A stretch of DNA of 35,373 nucleotides from Verrucomicrobiota bacterium (GCA_029865985.1 JARXAF010000213.1:1-35373); one strand, 5' to 3'; numbered from the stretch's first letter, positions 7,492 to 18,469 are shown. A program made the numbers and translations. Notes: a model not told the origin generated them from the letters alone.

Positions 7492-7495
<4 letters not shown>
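7094..7495 (-). CDS. Membrane-anchored hypothetical protein
   Basis: 133 aa. An N-terminal hydrophobic helix (KFVLLFLLVATVGFGVY, residues 3-19) is followed by a Pro-rich stretch. A helical C-terminal region (about 60-130) reads like a short TPR-type hairpin (LDYAQMLVRANPAEARRLYA). The start ATGATG at 7495 overlaps the murA stop by 4 nt, and its stop lies 4 nt before the zinc-ribbon ATG, so all three are probably co-translated. The family is not recognised. The topology suggests a small inner-membrane protein with a periplasmic domain. Confidence 0.7.
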
Positions 7496-8754
<1,259 letters not shown>

Positions 8755-8793
8755 GGAATGAGGGACCGGAAACGCCCGCGGGGGTTGGTGGAA

Positions 8794-9672
8794 TCAGATC
8801 GCACGGGCAGCCGATGGGTGGACGATGAGAATCCGTTCGCGCCCGCTCAAGTCTTTCTCTGCTGAAATCTCACCCCAGCCCTCCTCGGTGAAGAGCCGAA
8901 TCAGGGCCGGAGCCTGTCCGTCGCCATATTCGAGCATCAGGCAACCGGAGGCCTGCAACCAGTGCCGACCCTGGCGGGCCAAGATGCGGTAAAACTCCAA
9001 ACCGTCGGCCCCACCGTCCAAGGCCAGTCGAGGATCGTGGTCGCGCACCTCGGGATCCAATCCGGCGATTTCCTCGCTCGGGATATACGGCGGATTGGAC
9101 ACGATCAGATCCAGATCTTGGAACGCGGTCTCGGACAGAGTTCTCAGGTCCCGATGCAGGAACTCGATGCCCGGGAAACCGAGTCGGGCCGCATTGGATC
9201 GCGCCATTCGCAAGGCCGCTTCCGACACGTCGACCGCCTGCACCGACACCCCAGGAAGGTCGGCCACGGCGATGGCCAAACAGCCGGAGCCGGTGCCGAT
9301 GTCCAGAGCCTTCGCCGGTCGGCGGGCAACACCACCGGACCGTTGCCGGAGCCATTCGCGCGCCTTCAATGCCAGCACTTCCGTCTCGGGGCGTGGCACC
9401 AAAACTTCACCTGAAACCTCGATTTCCCAGTCCAGAAAGGGCGCCACTCCCAGCAAGTGCTGGAGCGGTTCACGCCGGCACCGACGCTGGACCCACGCTT
9501 CCAATTGGAGCCGGTGTTCCGATGAAACCCAGCGATCACCGCGAAGACGCAACTGAACCGGATTGTCCCCCGTCAACCGCCACAGCATCCAGGCCGCCTC
9601 GACCTCGCCAGACTCGATGCCGGCTGATTGAAGCGTCCCGGTGATCCACGACAGGGTGTCCCGAACGGTCAT
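8794..9672 (-). CDS. prmC: Release factor glutamine methyltransferase
   Basis: 292 aa from ATG 9672. PrmC methylates the GGQ glutamine of peptide release factors with S-adenosylmethionine. Diagnostic elements are PRPETE (93-98), the SAM-binding LDIGTGSG (123-130) and the catalytic NPPYIP (193-198). The N-terminal helical release-factor-binding domain is present. Longer in-frame starts exist (9693, 9771), but they would add basic, low-complexity residues not expected in the family. prfA, its frequent neighbour, is not adjacent; murA follows instead. Confidence 0.95.
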   Translation of the reverse strand: MTVRDTLSWITGTLQSAGIESGEVEAAWMLWRLTGDNPVQLRLRGDRWVSSEHRLQLEAWVQRRCRREPLQHLLGVAPFLDWEIEVSGEVLVPRPETEVLALKAREWLRQRSGGVARRPAKALDIGTGSGCLAIAVADLPGVSVQAVDVSEAALRMARSNAARLGFPGIEFLHRDLRTLSETAFQDLDLIVSNPPYIPSEEIAGLDPEVRDHDPRLALDGGADGLEFYRILARQGRHWLQASGCLMLEYGDGQAPALIRLFTEEGWGEISAEKDLSGRERILIVHPSAARAI

Positions 9673-9830
9673 GCGGCGAAAACTCGCCCGCATTCCATGG
9701 CTCTGTCGAGGCAATCGCCCGAAACCTGTCCCTGCGGAGATCGCTCCCACGCCTCGTCGACCGCCCTTCATCCACCACCCACCCCGGCTCTGAACGTGCC
9801 TTTTGTTCCCACCTAACCCACGCTCAGTCC

Positions 9831-11291
9831 ATGCCTTGGCTCCACTGTTTTTTTCGTCTCCTGCTTCTCACCACGGCATTTCCCCTCCTGCGTTCTTCGG
9901 CAGAATCCGTCACACCGCCTCCGCCGACTTCGGTGTTCTCCGTCCGCGGAATCCTGAATCAGGACGGATCCGGGTTGCCCATGACCTGGGGTCGGGAAGA
10001 CGGCTGGGAAGCGCCGGCATGGTACCGGATGAACCTTCCAGCCAGCGGCGCCAGCCCAGAAATCGAACAACGACTGGAGCAGGCCCTGGAGGCGCTTCCC
10101 CATCTTTTCCTGAACCTGAAAACCGAAGATCTCTATGACGAAGAACTGGGCCTGTACCGTCACACTCAAGAATCCGGCGATTCCTGGGAACGGCCCGCGC
10201 AACTGACTTTTCGAACCACTTCCCGTGGTCCGGGGTTCGAGGTTCATGCCGGACTGAGGATCCAAGGCGGCTGGAATCGACGCCCCAAGGAGTCGCCCAA
10301 GCATTCCTTCCGTGTCGTCTTCCGCTCGCGTTACGGAATGTCATCCCTGAAGAACGCCCTGTTCCCCGGCCAAAACGGAAACCTCGACCAGTTCATTCTG
10401 CGCGCCGGCAACAACCACTCCTGGCTGCACTGGGATGGCAAGGAACGGCGCAGCGCCGACTACCTCCGCGACCCCTGGATGCGGGCAACGTATTCGGTGA
10501 TGGGCCATCCAGCGTCCCGCAGCCGGCCCGTGCACCTGCACCTCAATGGTCTCTACTGGGGAATTTACGATCTTTGCGAGCGCCCGGATGCCGGATTCGC
10601 CGCAAGGACCTGGGGAGGTCGCAACATCGACTATGATTCCCGCAATGCCGACAAGGTGCTCTCCGGAGACACCGTGGCCTGGGATCGGATGATGTCGCTG
10701 GTCAACGCCGGGATTACCAATGAGGCCAGCGAGGCGGCCCTCCGCGCTGAACTGGATATTCCCGCCTTCATCGACTTCATGCTGCTCAATCTCTACGGAG
10801 CCAACGGCGATTGGGACCGCGCATCCAACTGGTACGCGGCCCGTCGTCGCAATCCCCCCGGGCTGTGGCAATTCCTGGTGTGGGACGGAGAACGAACGCT
10901 CGAAGACCCTCAGGACAATCGCCTCAAGGACGACGACGACCAGTCGCCAACGCGCATTTTCCAGAAACTCCGCCAATCACCGGCGTTCCGTCAGGAGTTC
11001 GCCACCCGGGCCCGAAAACACTTGGCCCCCGGGGCCGCCCTGTCGGCCGACGCCGCGGCCGCCCGATACCGATCCATGGCCGATCGATTGGAGCAGGCCC
11101 TGTTCGCGGAAGCTCTGCGATGGGGCGACTACCGGAACCGGATCCATCGCTACAAAGAGGGCCCTTATGAAACCTACACGGTCGAGGGACATTGGAAGCC
11201 AGAGGTTGATCGGATCGTCCACCGGTACTTCCCGGCGCGGGTGGAGGCTTTCAAATCACAACTGCAAGAGGCCGGTCTCTACGAACCCTGA
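9831..11291 (+). CDS. Secreted CotH-kinase-like protein
   Basis: 486 aa. A signal peptide (residues 1 to about 25) precedes a CotH-type region: GLRIQGGWNRRP and SPKHSFRVVF (about 155), FILRAGNNHSWLH (about 187-199), RDPWMRATYSVMG, then HLNGLYWGIYDLCERPD and FLVWDGERTLEDP (about 347-358). In Bacillus, CotH is an atypical protein kinase of spore coat proteins. In Verrucomicrobia and Planctomycetes the domain usually lies inside very large secreted proteins. Here it stands alone, without lamin-tail or sorting domains. It is transcribed divergently from prmC. Kinase activity is an inference from the family. Confidence 0.8.
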   Translation: MPWLHCFFRLLLLTTAFPLLRSSAESVTPPPPTSVFSVRGILNQDGSGLPMTWGREDGWEAPAWYRMNLPASGASPEIEQRLEQALEALPHLFLNLKTEDLYDEELGLYRHTQESGDSWERPAQLTFRTTSRGPGFEVHAGLRIQGGWNRRPKESPKHSFRVVFRSRYGMSSLKNALFPGQNGNLDQFILRAGNNHSWLHWDGKERRSADYLRDPWMRATYSVMGHPASRSRPVHLHLNGLYWGIYDLCERPDAGFAARTWGGRNIDYDSRNADKVLSGDTVAWDRMMSLVNAGITNEASEAALRAELDIPAFIDFMLLNLYGANGDWDRASNWYAARRRNPPGLWQFLVWDGERTLEDPQDNRLKDDDDQSPTRIFQKLRQSPAFRQEFATRARKHLAPGAALSADAAAARYRSMADRLEQALFAEALRWGDYRNRIHRYKEGPYETYTVEGHWKPEVDRIVHRYFPARVEAFKSQLQEAGLYEP

Positions 11292-11417
11292 CTGAGTGGA
11301 GTCGCCTGGCTGGGAAAGTGGCATGGAACGGACCCTCGGTGGCGACCGGAGCGAAGTCCCCTTCCCCGGCATGGCTTCCTGAAAAACGGCCCAAGACCTC
11401 GGATAGCCACCAGCGAA

Positions 11418-11456
11418 GAGGCCGTGCGCACCGCTTGAAACGGTCCGCACGGCCTC
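11418..11456. terminator. Strong hairpin between convergent genes
   Basis: GAGGCCGTGCG (11418-11428) and ACCG (11430-11433) pair with CGGT (11441-11444) and CGCACGGCCTC (11446-11456). This is a 15-bp stem with one C/C mismatch and a 7-nt loop. There is no T run on either side, so it may stop transcription poorly alone or act as a 3'-end stabiliser. It lies 25 nt past the SNF2 stop and 126 nt past the CotH stop. Confidence 0.5.
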
Positions 11457-11480
11457 GATGCCATCCAAAGAGCCCGACGT

Positions 11481-14400
11481 TCAGTCCTCGCTGAAGAGGT
11501 ACTCGAGGTCGTCCTTGGAGAGGTTGCTGGCGAAGCCCTCTTCACCGAGCACGTCAGCGATGGTGGCCGACTTGCGCTGTTGGAGGTCCCAGATCTTCTC
11601 TTCGACGGTGCCTGGGGTGATCAACCGGTAGGCCATCACCGTCTGGGTCTGACCAATACGGTGCGAGCGATCAATGGCCTGGGCCTCGACGGCCGGGTTC
11701 CACCAGGGATCGTACAACACCACGTAGCTGGCGTTGGTGAGGTTGAGGCCGGTGCCCGCCGCTCGGAGCGACAGGAGGAACACGCATGGTTCGGGATCGG
11801 CCTGGAAGGCGTTGACCACCTCCATGCGCCCCTTGGTCTCGCCGGTCAGGATGTGGGTCTTGATGCCCCGCTCACGGCAGGCGGCCTCGAGCAGCTTGAG
11901 CATCTCCACAAACTGGGAGAACAGCAGGATCTTGTTGCCGGAAGCCAAGATGGGCTCGAGCAATTCGAAGAGGGTCTCGGTCTTTCCGGAGACGCAATCG
12001 TTGCCCACCAACCTCGGATGGCAACAGATCTGGCGCAGACGGGTCAGCGCGGCCAGCACGTGCATCTTCGACTTGGCAACGCCCTTCTCCTGCATGGTCT
12101 TCATGACCTGCTCGCGGCTGCGACGCAGCTCGGCCAGGTAGAGCTTGCGCTGGTCGTCGTCGAGCTCGCAGTCGCGACGTTCCTCGATGCGGTCCGGCAG
12201 GTCCTTGGCCACCTGCTTCTTGACGCGGCGCAGCATGATGGGACGCAACTTGGCACTGAGACGACGGCGCTTGGCCGAACCGTCCCATTCTGGACCGTCG
12301 CCCTTCGATTCGTAGATCTCGTTGAAGTTCTGTTGATTGCCGAGATAGCCCGGCTGCGAAAAGTCGACGATGGACCAGAGGTCGAGCATCCGGTTCTCCA
12401 GCGGAGTGCCCGTCAGTGCCAGACGGTGATCGGCCTCGATTTCCTTCACCGCAACGGTCACTTGAGCGGTCGGGTTCTTGATGAACTGAGCCTCATCGAG
12501 CACGAGGGCCCGGAAGTGGAACTTGCCCAACTCCTCCAAATCCCGGCGGAGAATGGCGTAGTTGGTGACCACGATGTCGCAGTCGGGGATTTGCTTGCGC
12601 AAATTGTGCCGCTGCTGGCCCGACTGAAGGACGAGCACCTTGAGATTGGGGGCGAACTTCTCGGCCTCCCGACGCCAGTTGTGGAGCACCGAAGCCGGAC
12701 ACAGAACCAGCGACGGTTTCTTGTCTTTCTTGACGGCCGTCTCGTGCAACCAGGTGAGCCACGCGAGGGTTTGCAGGGTTTTGCCCAAGCCCATGTCGTC
12801 GGCCAGGATGCCACCCAAGCGGAGTCGGGTGAGGTTGGCCAGGAAGTTGAAACCATCCTGCTGGTAGGGGCGCAATTCGGCGCAAATGCTCGCCGGCAAC
12901 TTGGTCTCGGGCACTCCCTTGAAGTTGGCCAGCTTGGCCCGCAATTCAGCGACGGCCTTGTTGGCTCCCAACCCATCCAACGTCGTTTCATCCAGTTGGG
13001 TCGCGTGCACCAAGGAGGTCTTTTGGACATCGGCGGAGAGACCGTCGAGCCCCAGTGTGGCCGCGGTTTCGTGCGCCTTGCGGTTGGCATCGATGTCCAA
13101 CTCCACCCACCCGCCATCGGGCAGTTTGACGAAGCGCGAGGTGGCGGCAGCCAGTCGTTCGAGGTCGGCTTTGGAGAGCTTCATGCCCTCGGCCTCCCAC
13201 TCGGCGCTGACCGAGAGCCAGTCGATGCCCGATCCCTTCAGCACCAACTTGGGCTTCACCAACTTGCGGTTCAGGAAGAGGCGCTGGAAGCTGGGATTGC
13301 CCAGATAGTCGGCCTCCTGAGGGCGGTCGAACCAGGCCGTGGCCAATTGGGACAGGCAGTTCTCGTTGGCGTCGAGCACCCAGAGACCCGGCTCCGGAGT
13401 GAACCAATCGGCCTGCTGCAACCAATGGATCGCCGGCAGCAGTCGGGGGTCGTCGAGGAGTTCCGGACGGTTCTCGGTTCCCTGGCGTTCCACAACCCGA
13501 GTCCACTCATGACCATTCCATTGCCACTCGGAGCCGTCTTTCTCGCTGATGGCCAGCAGTCGGACACGGACCACCTCGTCGGCCAGTTCAAAGGTAAACT
13601 GCGGACGGGCGGTGTGGGTTTCACACAGCTCGCTCCAGTTGGCGTTGGGCTGCTCCTTGGCCTGGGTCCGGCGCAATTCGGTAAGCAAGCGCTGAGACAG
13701 CCGCTTCACGGGCACCACCGGCCGCTGGGCCCACGGTCCCAGAAGGGTCGCCGGGGGCGCATTGCGCAGCACGAAGAATTCATTGCCGACCAAGACCAGC
13801 GGAGGCTCCCCGACAAAGAACTGGCACTCGGGCAATGGCTGAGTCACGCCGTTGGGCAATGCGAGCACATGGGTGAAGCTCATCTCGCCCTCGATGGTAT
13901 CCAAGCGCGGTTTGAGTTCGGCCACCCGGCCTACGAAGTCAAGATTGGATGCCTTGCCCAGCAACTCCAGGCGCTGTCCATGAGCCCACTTCGCCAACCA
14001 GGTGAGAAGATCGGGGCCGTCGATGACCATCACTTCGCCCTCGGGCACCTTTTCCGACCAGTGTCCATGCAGCCAGTCGATGACCTGCCAATCTTCAGCA
14101 GGGAAGAGTTCGGCCTCGTGGGCGGCGCGGGTGCGCAAATCACAGAGGTCCGAGACAAAGCGTTCCTTCTCACCGGAACGGGACCGGAACAGGAAGAAAT
14201 GAACGGCCAGACGCCACTGATTGCTGTTCTCGTCTTCCCGCTTGGGCTCACAAACGACCCGAAGTGCCGCGCGGGGTGAATCGAGGTGGGTGTGGTTGGG
14301 CGGGAAGAGCCAGTTCTCCAGCTCCTGGACAAAGCCGGTCTCCTTCTCCGTCTGCTCGACCGCGGCGAACTTCTCGAAGTTGGCGTGCTGGAGCAACTCG

Positions 14401-14756
14401 GTCGGCAAGGAACGGTTGTTGCGGAGGAAGAGCATGGCCACCTCCTCCAACCGGGGCTTGCCGGTGGAAGACTGCATCCGCGGCCACCATTCGGATTGGC
14501 CGAAGTCCTTCCGACTCAGGGAGAGCTTCTCCAAGTAGTCATCCAACAACAGGAAAGCCCGCTGTGGATCCATGCACGTGGCAAAGAGCTTCAGCACATT
14601 CTCCCGCTCGGAGACCTTCTCCTTGGAGTCGGCCAGTTCGCGACGCAAGTCCGCGAAAGAGCCGTAGGTCGTGGTCAGCACCTTGTGGTGCGCGTCGTAT
14701 TTGGAACTGGCCGCCGATTTGATCGCGGGGCCCGCCTTCCTCACTGTTCTCGCCAT
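11481..14756 (-). CDS. SNF2/SWI2-family DEAD/DEAH-type ATPase
   Basis: 1091 aa. The C-terminal half is a complete Snf2-type motor: ADDMGLGKTLQTL (Walker A lysine near 659), LVLCPASVLHNWRRE, DEAQ (about 754), and LTGTPLENRMLDLW. The second lobe has ILLFSQFVEMLKLLE, the arginine-finger region SLRAAGTGLNLT, and DRSHRIGQTQ. These proteins translocate along duplex DNA and remodel protein-DNA complexes; bacterial members include RapA-like and DNA repair proteins. The first roughly 600 residues are not a domain I recognise. It resembles the large bacterial SNF2 helicases without a SWIM zinc finger. The exact role is unknown. Confidence 0.9.
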   Translation of the reverse strand: MARTVRKAGPAIKSAASSKYDAHHKVLTTTYGSFADLRRELADSKEKVSERENVLKLFATCMDPQRAFLLLDDYLEKLSLSRKDFGQSEWWPRMQSSTGKPRLEEVAMLFLRNNRSLPTELLQHANFEKFAAVEQTEKETGFVQELENWLFPPNHTHLDSPRAALRVVCEPKREDENSNQWRLAVHFFLFRSRSGEKERFVSDLCDLRTRAAHEAELFPAEDWQVIDWLHGHWSEKVPEGEVMVIDGPDLLTWLAKWAHGQRLELLGKASNLDFVGRVAELKPRLDTIEGEMSFTHVLALPNGVTQPLPECQFFVGEPPLVLVGNEFFVLRNAPPATLLGPWAQRPVVPVKRLSQRLLTELRRTQAKEQPNANWSELCETHTARPQFTFELADEVVRVRLLAISEKDGSEWQWNGHEWTRVVERQGTENRPELLDDPRLLPAIHWLQQADWFTPEPGLWVLDANENCLSQLATAWFDRPQEADYLGNPSFQRLFLNRKLVKPKLVLKGSGIDWLSVSAEWEAEGMKLSKADLERLAAATSRFVKLPDGGWVELDIDANRKAHETAATLGLDGLSADVQKTSLVHATQLDETTLDGLGANKAVAELRAKLANFKGVPETKLPASICAELRPYQQDGFNFLANLTRLRLGGILADDMGLGKTLQTLAWLTWLHETAVKKDKKPSLVLCPASVLHNWRREAEKFAPNLKVLVLQSGQQRHNLRKQIPDCDIVVTNYAILRRDLEELGKFHFRALVLDEAQFIKNPTAQVTVAVKEIEADHRLALTGTPLENRMLDLWSIVDFSQPGYLGNQQNFNEIYESKGDGPEWDGSAKRRRLSAKLRPIMLRRVKKQVAKDLPDRIEERRDCELDDDQRKLYLAELRRSREQVMKTMQEKGVAKSKMHVLAALTRLRQICCHPRLVGNDCVSGKTETLFELLEPILASGNKILLFSQFVEMLKLLEAACRERGIKTHILTGETKGRMEVVNAFQADPEPCVFLLSLRAAGTGLNLTNASYVVLYDPWWNPAVEAQAIDRSHRIGQTQTVMAYRLITPGTVEEKIWDLQQRKSATIADVLGEEGFASNLSKDDLEYLFSED

Positions 14757-14933
14757 GTGTTTTTCCGGAGTCGCGCCGGATCGGATCCGTCACGTCCCTG
14801 ATGTTGTCCACAACAGACGCCTTTCGGGTCAATAGGAATCCCGTTACTCGAAGGAGCCCGCCAATCGTCCGCTTGACTCCGAAGGCGCGACTGCTGCACA
14901 CGCGGCCCACAGACTTGAATGGTCTCACCCCAC

Positions 14934-17093
14934 TCAGTGGCCGCTGGAAATCCGATGCCATTGGCCTGGATTCCGGGGCAAATCCCGGCGCGTCCCGTTA
15001 CAGAGAATCCATTCGGCTCGGATCACCTCACCCCGCTCGCCCAATCCGAAATGGGCCGTGGTATCCGACTGGGACCGGTAGCCATCCCCATGGACCCACC
15101 AGTGGCGACGAACACCCTCACGGGTGGTTACTTCCAATCGGGAACCCGGAGCTGGAACGTCCAGTTGATACCCAATCCAACGACCGCCACCCATCGATCG
15201 ATTCCGGAAAATCAACAACCTCTGGCGAAACGCGGGCCATTGCTCATAAGTAGTGAAGGCCAGATCCATCCGGCCGTCACCGTCGAAATCCCCGGCGACG
15301 ACATTGCGGCAATCCTCCGTCACGGCGAGGCCCTGGATCCAAGCGTTTTCAACAAACGAACTGGATCCCGACCGGGTGAACAATCGATTGGCTTGCCACC
15401 CCCCGTAGGACTGCCGCGCCGCCCGCCGCCGCTCGTTGGCTTGCATGAAGTAAAGCTGCGTTGCCGGATCGGGTGCCGAGCCTCCGACGTAAATGTCGTG
15501 CTGCCAGAACTGCCGCTCAAAATCGGAACGGCTCTCGAAGGTCTCATGACCATTCACCAGATATACATCGTCCCGACCGTCGTTGTTCCAGTCCAACACC
15601 GCCGCACCCCAGGCCCAGCCACCCCGACGCAAGCCCTCGGAGGCCGGACTGAATTCCAAACCCTGGGTCGCAGAACCGGTGAAGAGCCGATTGCCGTACG
15701 TCATCGCAGCCCGATGGGCCGTGTGCCCAGCAAACTCCGATCGGCCTAACCCCAGGACTTCCAATTGGGAAGCCACGGCCGAGTCCATGCCCACCATGAG
15801 GAGATCGGGCAAGGCATCGCCATTGGCATCCCAGATCGCGTGGGCCATGCCAAAGGAATGGCGTGCCTCTCCCAATCCCGGAGTCAGGTCCGAGAAATGC
15901 CCATGACCGTCGTTACGGTAAACATCCAGGCCTGCAAAATCGCTCACGTTGACGAGGTCCAAATCGCCATCCCCGTCGAGGTCGATCCACGACGCACTGT
16001 AAGTACGGCGATGACGCTTCGCACCCAAGCCGGACGCCTCGGTGATATCCACCCACTGGGTGCCGTCATGGCGCAACAAGTAGGACGGGAAGCCATCGTT
16101 GGCATCGTAGTAGGGCGTCGGAAACTGCCCGTTGGCGAAGGGCAATCGGTATTGCGTGATCCACAAGTCCAGATCGCCATCGCCATCGATGTCGCCCGCA
16201 CACATCGACTGCGGATGCCGCAGCTTGGCGGGGGCCACCCACACCGGACGCCACCCGTCGCTGCCCCGGACGCGTACCCCGGAGGCATCGGCTACTACGG
16301 TTTCCGTGGATCCGTCTCCGTCGAGATCCGCCCGAATCACCGCCTGGACCCTCTCTGGCGGTCCCATATCCGACGCTTCCCATTGCCACTTCCCTTCCCG
16401 TGCCAACACCGCGGTGACGCCGGCACCGGCCAGATGCAACCGTGGCCCCTGAACCGTGGACTCGAAGAGCAGCGGGTCCGTGAAGAGCCCGACGCCATTG
16501 GTCGGAATGAGCAAATCCGCCCAGGGCTCGAAAACCGGCATCCCGCTCAAAATCGTGGGGGGCTCGACGAAGCGATATCCCTGAAGCTGGGGTGGTTCAC
16601 CGTTCGACCAATCCGCCTCAGCCAGAAAACGCGCCGTCCAAATGGCTCGGGGGGCGTTTCCGCTCGGGGAACCTTCCAAGACCACCTCCATTTCTAGATT
16701 CGACAGAGATCTGGTCGGTCCACCGCTGGTTTTGGACAGTGGCCTGACACCCAGGGTGCGGGCTTGTAGCCAGCGCAGGGAATATCCCGCCGGAGCAGCA
16801 AGGCGCTCGGACAATTGCGGTAACACCCCGGAATCGATCTTCCGTTCCCGCATCGCCCGTTCCACACCGAGAACCACCTCCTGCTCGATGCGCACCGCCG
16901 GCAGAGTCGGTGACCAAACCTCACGATCGGCCCGCTCTTCCGCCTCACGGAGGGCCATGAACTTGCGCGCTGCCGCCTCGGCCTGGACTTCTTGCTGCCG
17001 AACCGCAGTGGTGGATGCCGGTCTGCGTCGCCATACGGCGAGCGCCCCCACTGCGAGCAACACCGCCAACAAGATGACCGTCCTGCGGGTCAT
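14934..17093 (-). CDS. Membrane-anchored FG-GAP/VCBS protein with ASPIC/UnbV domain
   Basis: 719 aa. The N-terminal signal anchor (RTVILLAVLLAVGALAVW) is followed by an uncharacterised segment of about 220 aa. Six calcium-binding FG-GAP-type loops follow: DLDGDGSTE (about 256), DIDGDGDLDL (about 300), DLDGDGDLDL (about 370), DANGDALPDL (about 421), DWNNDGRDDV (about 500) and DFDGDGRMDL (about 601). The end (about 650-708) matches ASPIC/UnbV: GSRLEVTTREGV, GDGYRSQ and AHFGLGE. This predicts an exported beta-propeller, possibly for adhesion or surface carbohydrate interaction; that role is inferred. The start at 17093 directly precedes the anchor. Confidence 0.88.
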   Translation of the reverse strand: MTRRTVILLAVLLAVGALAVWRRRPASTTAVRQQEVQAEAAARKFMALREAEERADREVWSPTLPAVRIEQEVVLGVERAMRERKIDSGVLPQLSERLAAPAGYSLRWLQARTLGVRPLSKTSGGPTRSLSNLEMEVVLEGSPSGNAPRAIWTARFLAEADWSNGEPPQLQGYRFVEPPTILSGMPVFEPWADLLIPTNGVGLFTDPLLFESTVQGPRLHLAGAGVTAVLAREGKWQWEASDMGPPERVQAVIRADLDGDGSTETVVADASGVRVRGSDGWRPVWVAPAKLRHPQSMCAGDIDGDGDLDLWITQYRLPFANGQFPTPYYDANDGFPSYLLRHDGTQWVDITEASGLGAKRHRRTYSASWIDLDGDGDLDLVNVSDFAGLDVYRNDGHGHFSDLTPGLGEARHSFGMAHAIWDANGDALPDLLMVGMDSAVASQLEVLGLGRSEFAGHTAHRAAMTYGNRLFTGSATQGLEFSPASEGLRRGGWAWGAAVLDWNNDGRDDVYLVNGHETFESRSDFERQFWQHDIYVGGSAPDPATQLYFMQANERRRAARQSYGGWQANRLFTRSGSSSFVENAWIQGLAVTEDCRNVVAGDFDGDGRMDLAFTTYEQWPAFRQRLLIFRNRSMGGGRWIGYQLDVPAPGSRLEVTTREGVRRHWWVHGDGYRSQSDTTAHFGLGERGEVIRAEWILCNGTRRDLPRNPGQWHRISSGH

Positions 17094-17100
17094 GGGTCTT

Positions 17101-17135
17101 AAAACAAAAGGGGCGCCCGGGTTCTCCGGGCGCCC
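17101..17135 (-). terminator. Intrinsic terminator of the pseudopilin-lipoprotein unit
   Basis: The arms 17111-17120 and 17126-17135 form a perfect 10-bp GC stem with a 5-nt loop. On the minus strand it continues CTTTTGTTTT (complement of 17101-17110). It lies between the lipoprotein stop and the next gene's start and isolates the FG-GAP gene from upstream transcription. Confidence 0.9.
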
Positions 17136-17161
17136 GCTTTCGGGGAAGTGTCAGCGGACCT

Positions 17162-17509
17162 TCAGCGATTGTTGATGATACGCGACAAGTTGGCCCAGGC
17201 TTCTCGGGCGGCGGGATCGGAGTTCGAGGCCGCCATCAGCTCGTCCTGCAATTGCAGCATGCGAGCCCGCTTGTCGTCCGGCAGGGGGCGCATGGCGCGG
17301 ATACGGGCCACTTCAGCCACGACTGCATCCCAGTTGCGTTTCGGCTCGGCGGCCGGAGCGGCTTCGGCGGGGGCAGCCGGAGCGGCTTCAGCAGCAGCGG
17401 CAGTCGGAGCCGGCTCGGCTGGTGCTGGGGCGGAGGCAGCTTCCTCTTTCTTGGAGCAAGCAGCGACCAAACCCAACGACAGCAACAATAGACAGTATCC
17501 TTGTTTCAT
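17162..17509 (-). CDS. Small lipoprotein, unknown function
   Basis: 115 aa. The type II signal peptide ends in LVAAC (lipobox cysteine C18), followed by the charged KKEEAA, then an Ala/Pro/Glu-rich linker (about 25-55). A helical C-terminal domain (58-115) contains WDAVVAEVARIRAM and DKRARMLQLQDEL. It is probably anchored in the outer or inner membrane by lipidation, with the linker spanning the periplasm. It lies 33 nt downstream of the pseudopilin gene and ends at the terminator, so the two likely form one unit. The low-complexity linker makes homology searches unreliable. Confidence 0.78.
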   Translation of the reverse strand: MKQGYCLLLLSLGLVAACSKKEEAASAPAPAEPAPTAAAAEAAPAAPAEAAPAAEPKRNWDAVVAEVARIRAMRPLPDDKRARMLQLQDELMAASNSDPAAREAWANLSRIINNR

Positions 17510-17542
17510 GGTGTTCGGAGTGTACCGGATCGTTTGGAACGA

Positions 17543-18469
17543 TCAATTCTTGTAGGCCGGTCCGATCCAGACGTGATTGTTTTCGTCTCTTTGAGGTATG
17601 GCCCTCAGACCCGCAGGCATTCCTTGAGGAGTCCCGCCAGCCATGATGGTGAAGTCATTGAACCGGATGAAATTGGCACTGCCATCCATGCGGCCAATGG
17701 ATGACTGACCACCCCAGTTCTGATTGAGGACGCCGCGCCTGTAGGCCGAAGCGCGGTGGCGCTGCGAGATGCCCTCGGTCGGTTGGTTGCCAGCGTCATT
17801 GAAAAGGAAGGGATCACCCTCGGCCGTTTCCCAGAACAGGATGTCGAGAGGGCGGAAGGCTGACTGCTTGCGAGCCTTGCCTTCGGCCATGTTGGGCAAC
17901 GCACCCAAATCGATGATGCATCCGTTGAAGGTGTAGCTGGTGATCTTGACGCTGCGGCCAGCCCATTCGTTCCTCTTGGCGCCGGTGACTTCGTTCAAAT
18001 CTTTGGGGCAGAACAGCACCTTCGGGGTGGTGAGGAATCGTCCCAACTGCCCCATCATGAAGAAGGGCTGCTGCGCCAGGGACCTGGAACCTGCGCTCAG
18101 CGGCGGCTTATTGTCACCGGCGCCATCGGGAATGGTAGACGGCACGGCCTGACCCGGGGTCTGCGAAGCCGCACTGCCGTCATTGACCGCGGAGTAGGCC
18201 CACCCGGTCCTGCAACCGGTGAGACCCCAGGTCGGACCCGGCAGGTCGTCTTGGTTGTCGGTCGCGAACATATGGCTGCTGAGCATGATTTGCTTGCAAC
18301 CACTGAGGTCGATGGTGGCCAGGGCTTTGTCCTTCGCCTTGGACAAGGCAGGCAGGAGCATTCCGGCGAGAATGGCAATGATGGCGATGACCACCAGCAA
18401 CTCGATGAGGGTAAAACCGTCGCGGTGATTCCGCGAACGGCCGCAACGGGGCGCAGGAGACGGGTTCAT
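17543..18469 (-). CDS. Type II secretion/pseudopilin-like protein with prepilin leader
   Basis: 308 aa from ATG 18469. A short basic leader ends in RDG, then [20 protein letters not shown], the class III prepilin cleavage site and hydrophobic helix typical of Verrucomicrobia and Lentisphaerae pseudopilins. The mature globular part contains [15 protein letters not shown] and the late [11 protein letters not shown] followed by [10 protein letters not shown], close to the xcpT/DUF1559-type proteins that are abundant in these phyla. It should be cleaved by prepilin peptidase and assembled into, or attached to, a pseudopilus or the cell surface. An in-frame ATG at 18529 would prefix 20 residues and is less likely. 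Its exact partner system is not in the window. Confidence 0.85.
   Translation of the reverse strand: MNPSPAPRCGRSRNHRDGFTLIELLVVIAIIAILAGMLLPALSKAKDKALATIDLSGCKQIMLSSHMFATDNQDDLPGPTWGLTGCRTGWAYSAVNDGSAASQTPGQAVPSTIPDGAGDNKPPLSAGSRSLAQQPFFMMGQLGRFLTTPKVLFCPKDLNEVTGAKRNEWAGRSVKITSYTFNGCIIDLGALPNMAEGKARKQSAFRPLDILFWETAEGDPFLFNDAGNQPTEGISQRHRASAYRRGVLNQNWGGQSSIGRMDGSANFIRFNDFTIMAGGTPQGMPAGLRAIPQRDENNHVWIGPAYKN

Noticed and set aside
11580-14279. 899-codon plus-strand frame opposite the SNF2 gene
   Set aside because: The opposite strand encodes a complete SNF2 ATPase with all motifs; this frame is its complement.
14803-14814. GTTGTCCACAAC palindrome containing a near DnaA box (TTGTCCACA)
   Set aside because: It is a single copy with one mismatch to the DnaA box consensus, with no AT-rich unwinding element or dnaA/dnaN nearby. 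Not enough for an origin or a regulator site call.
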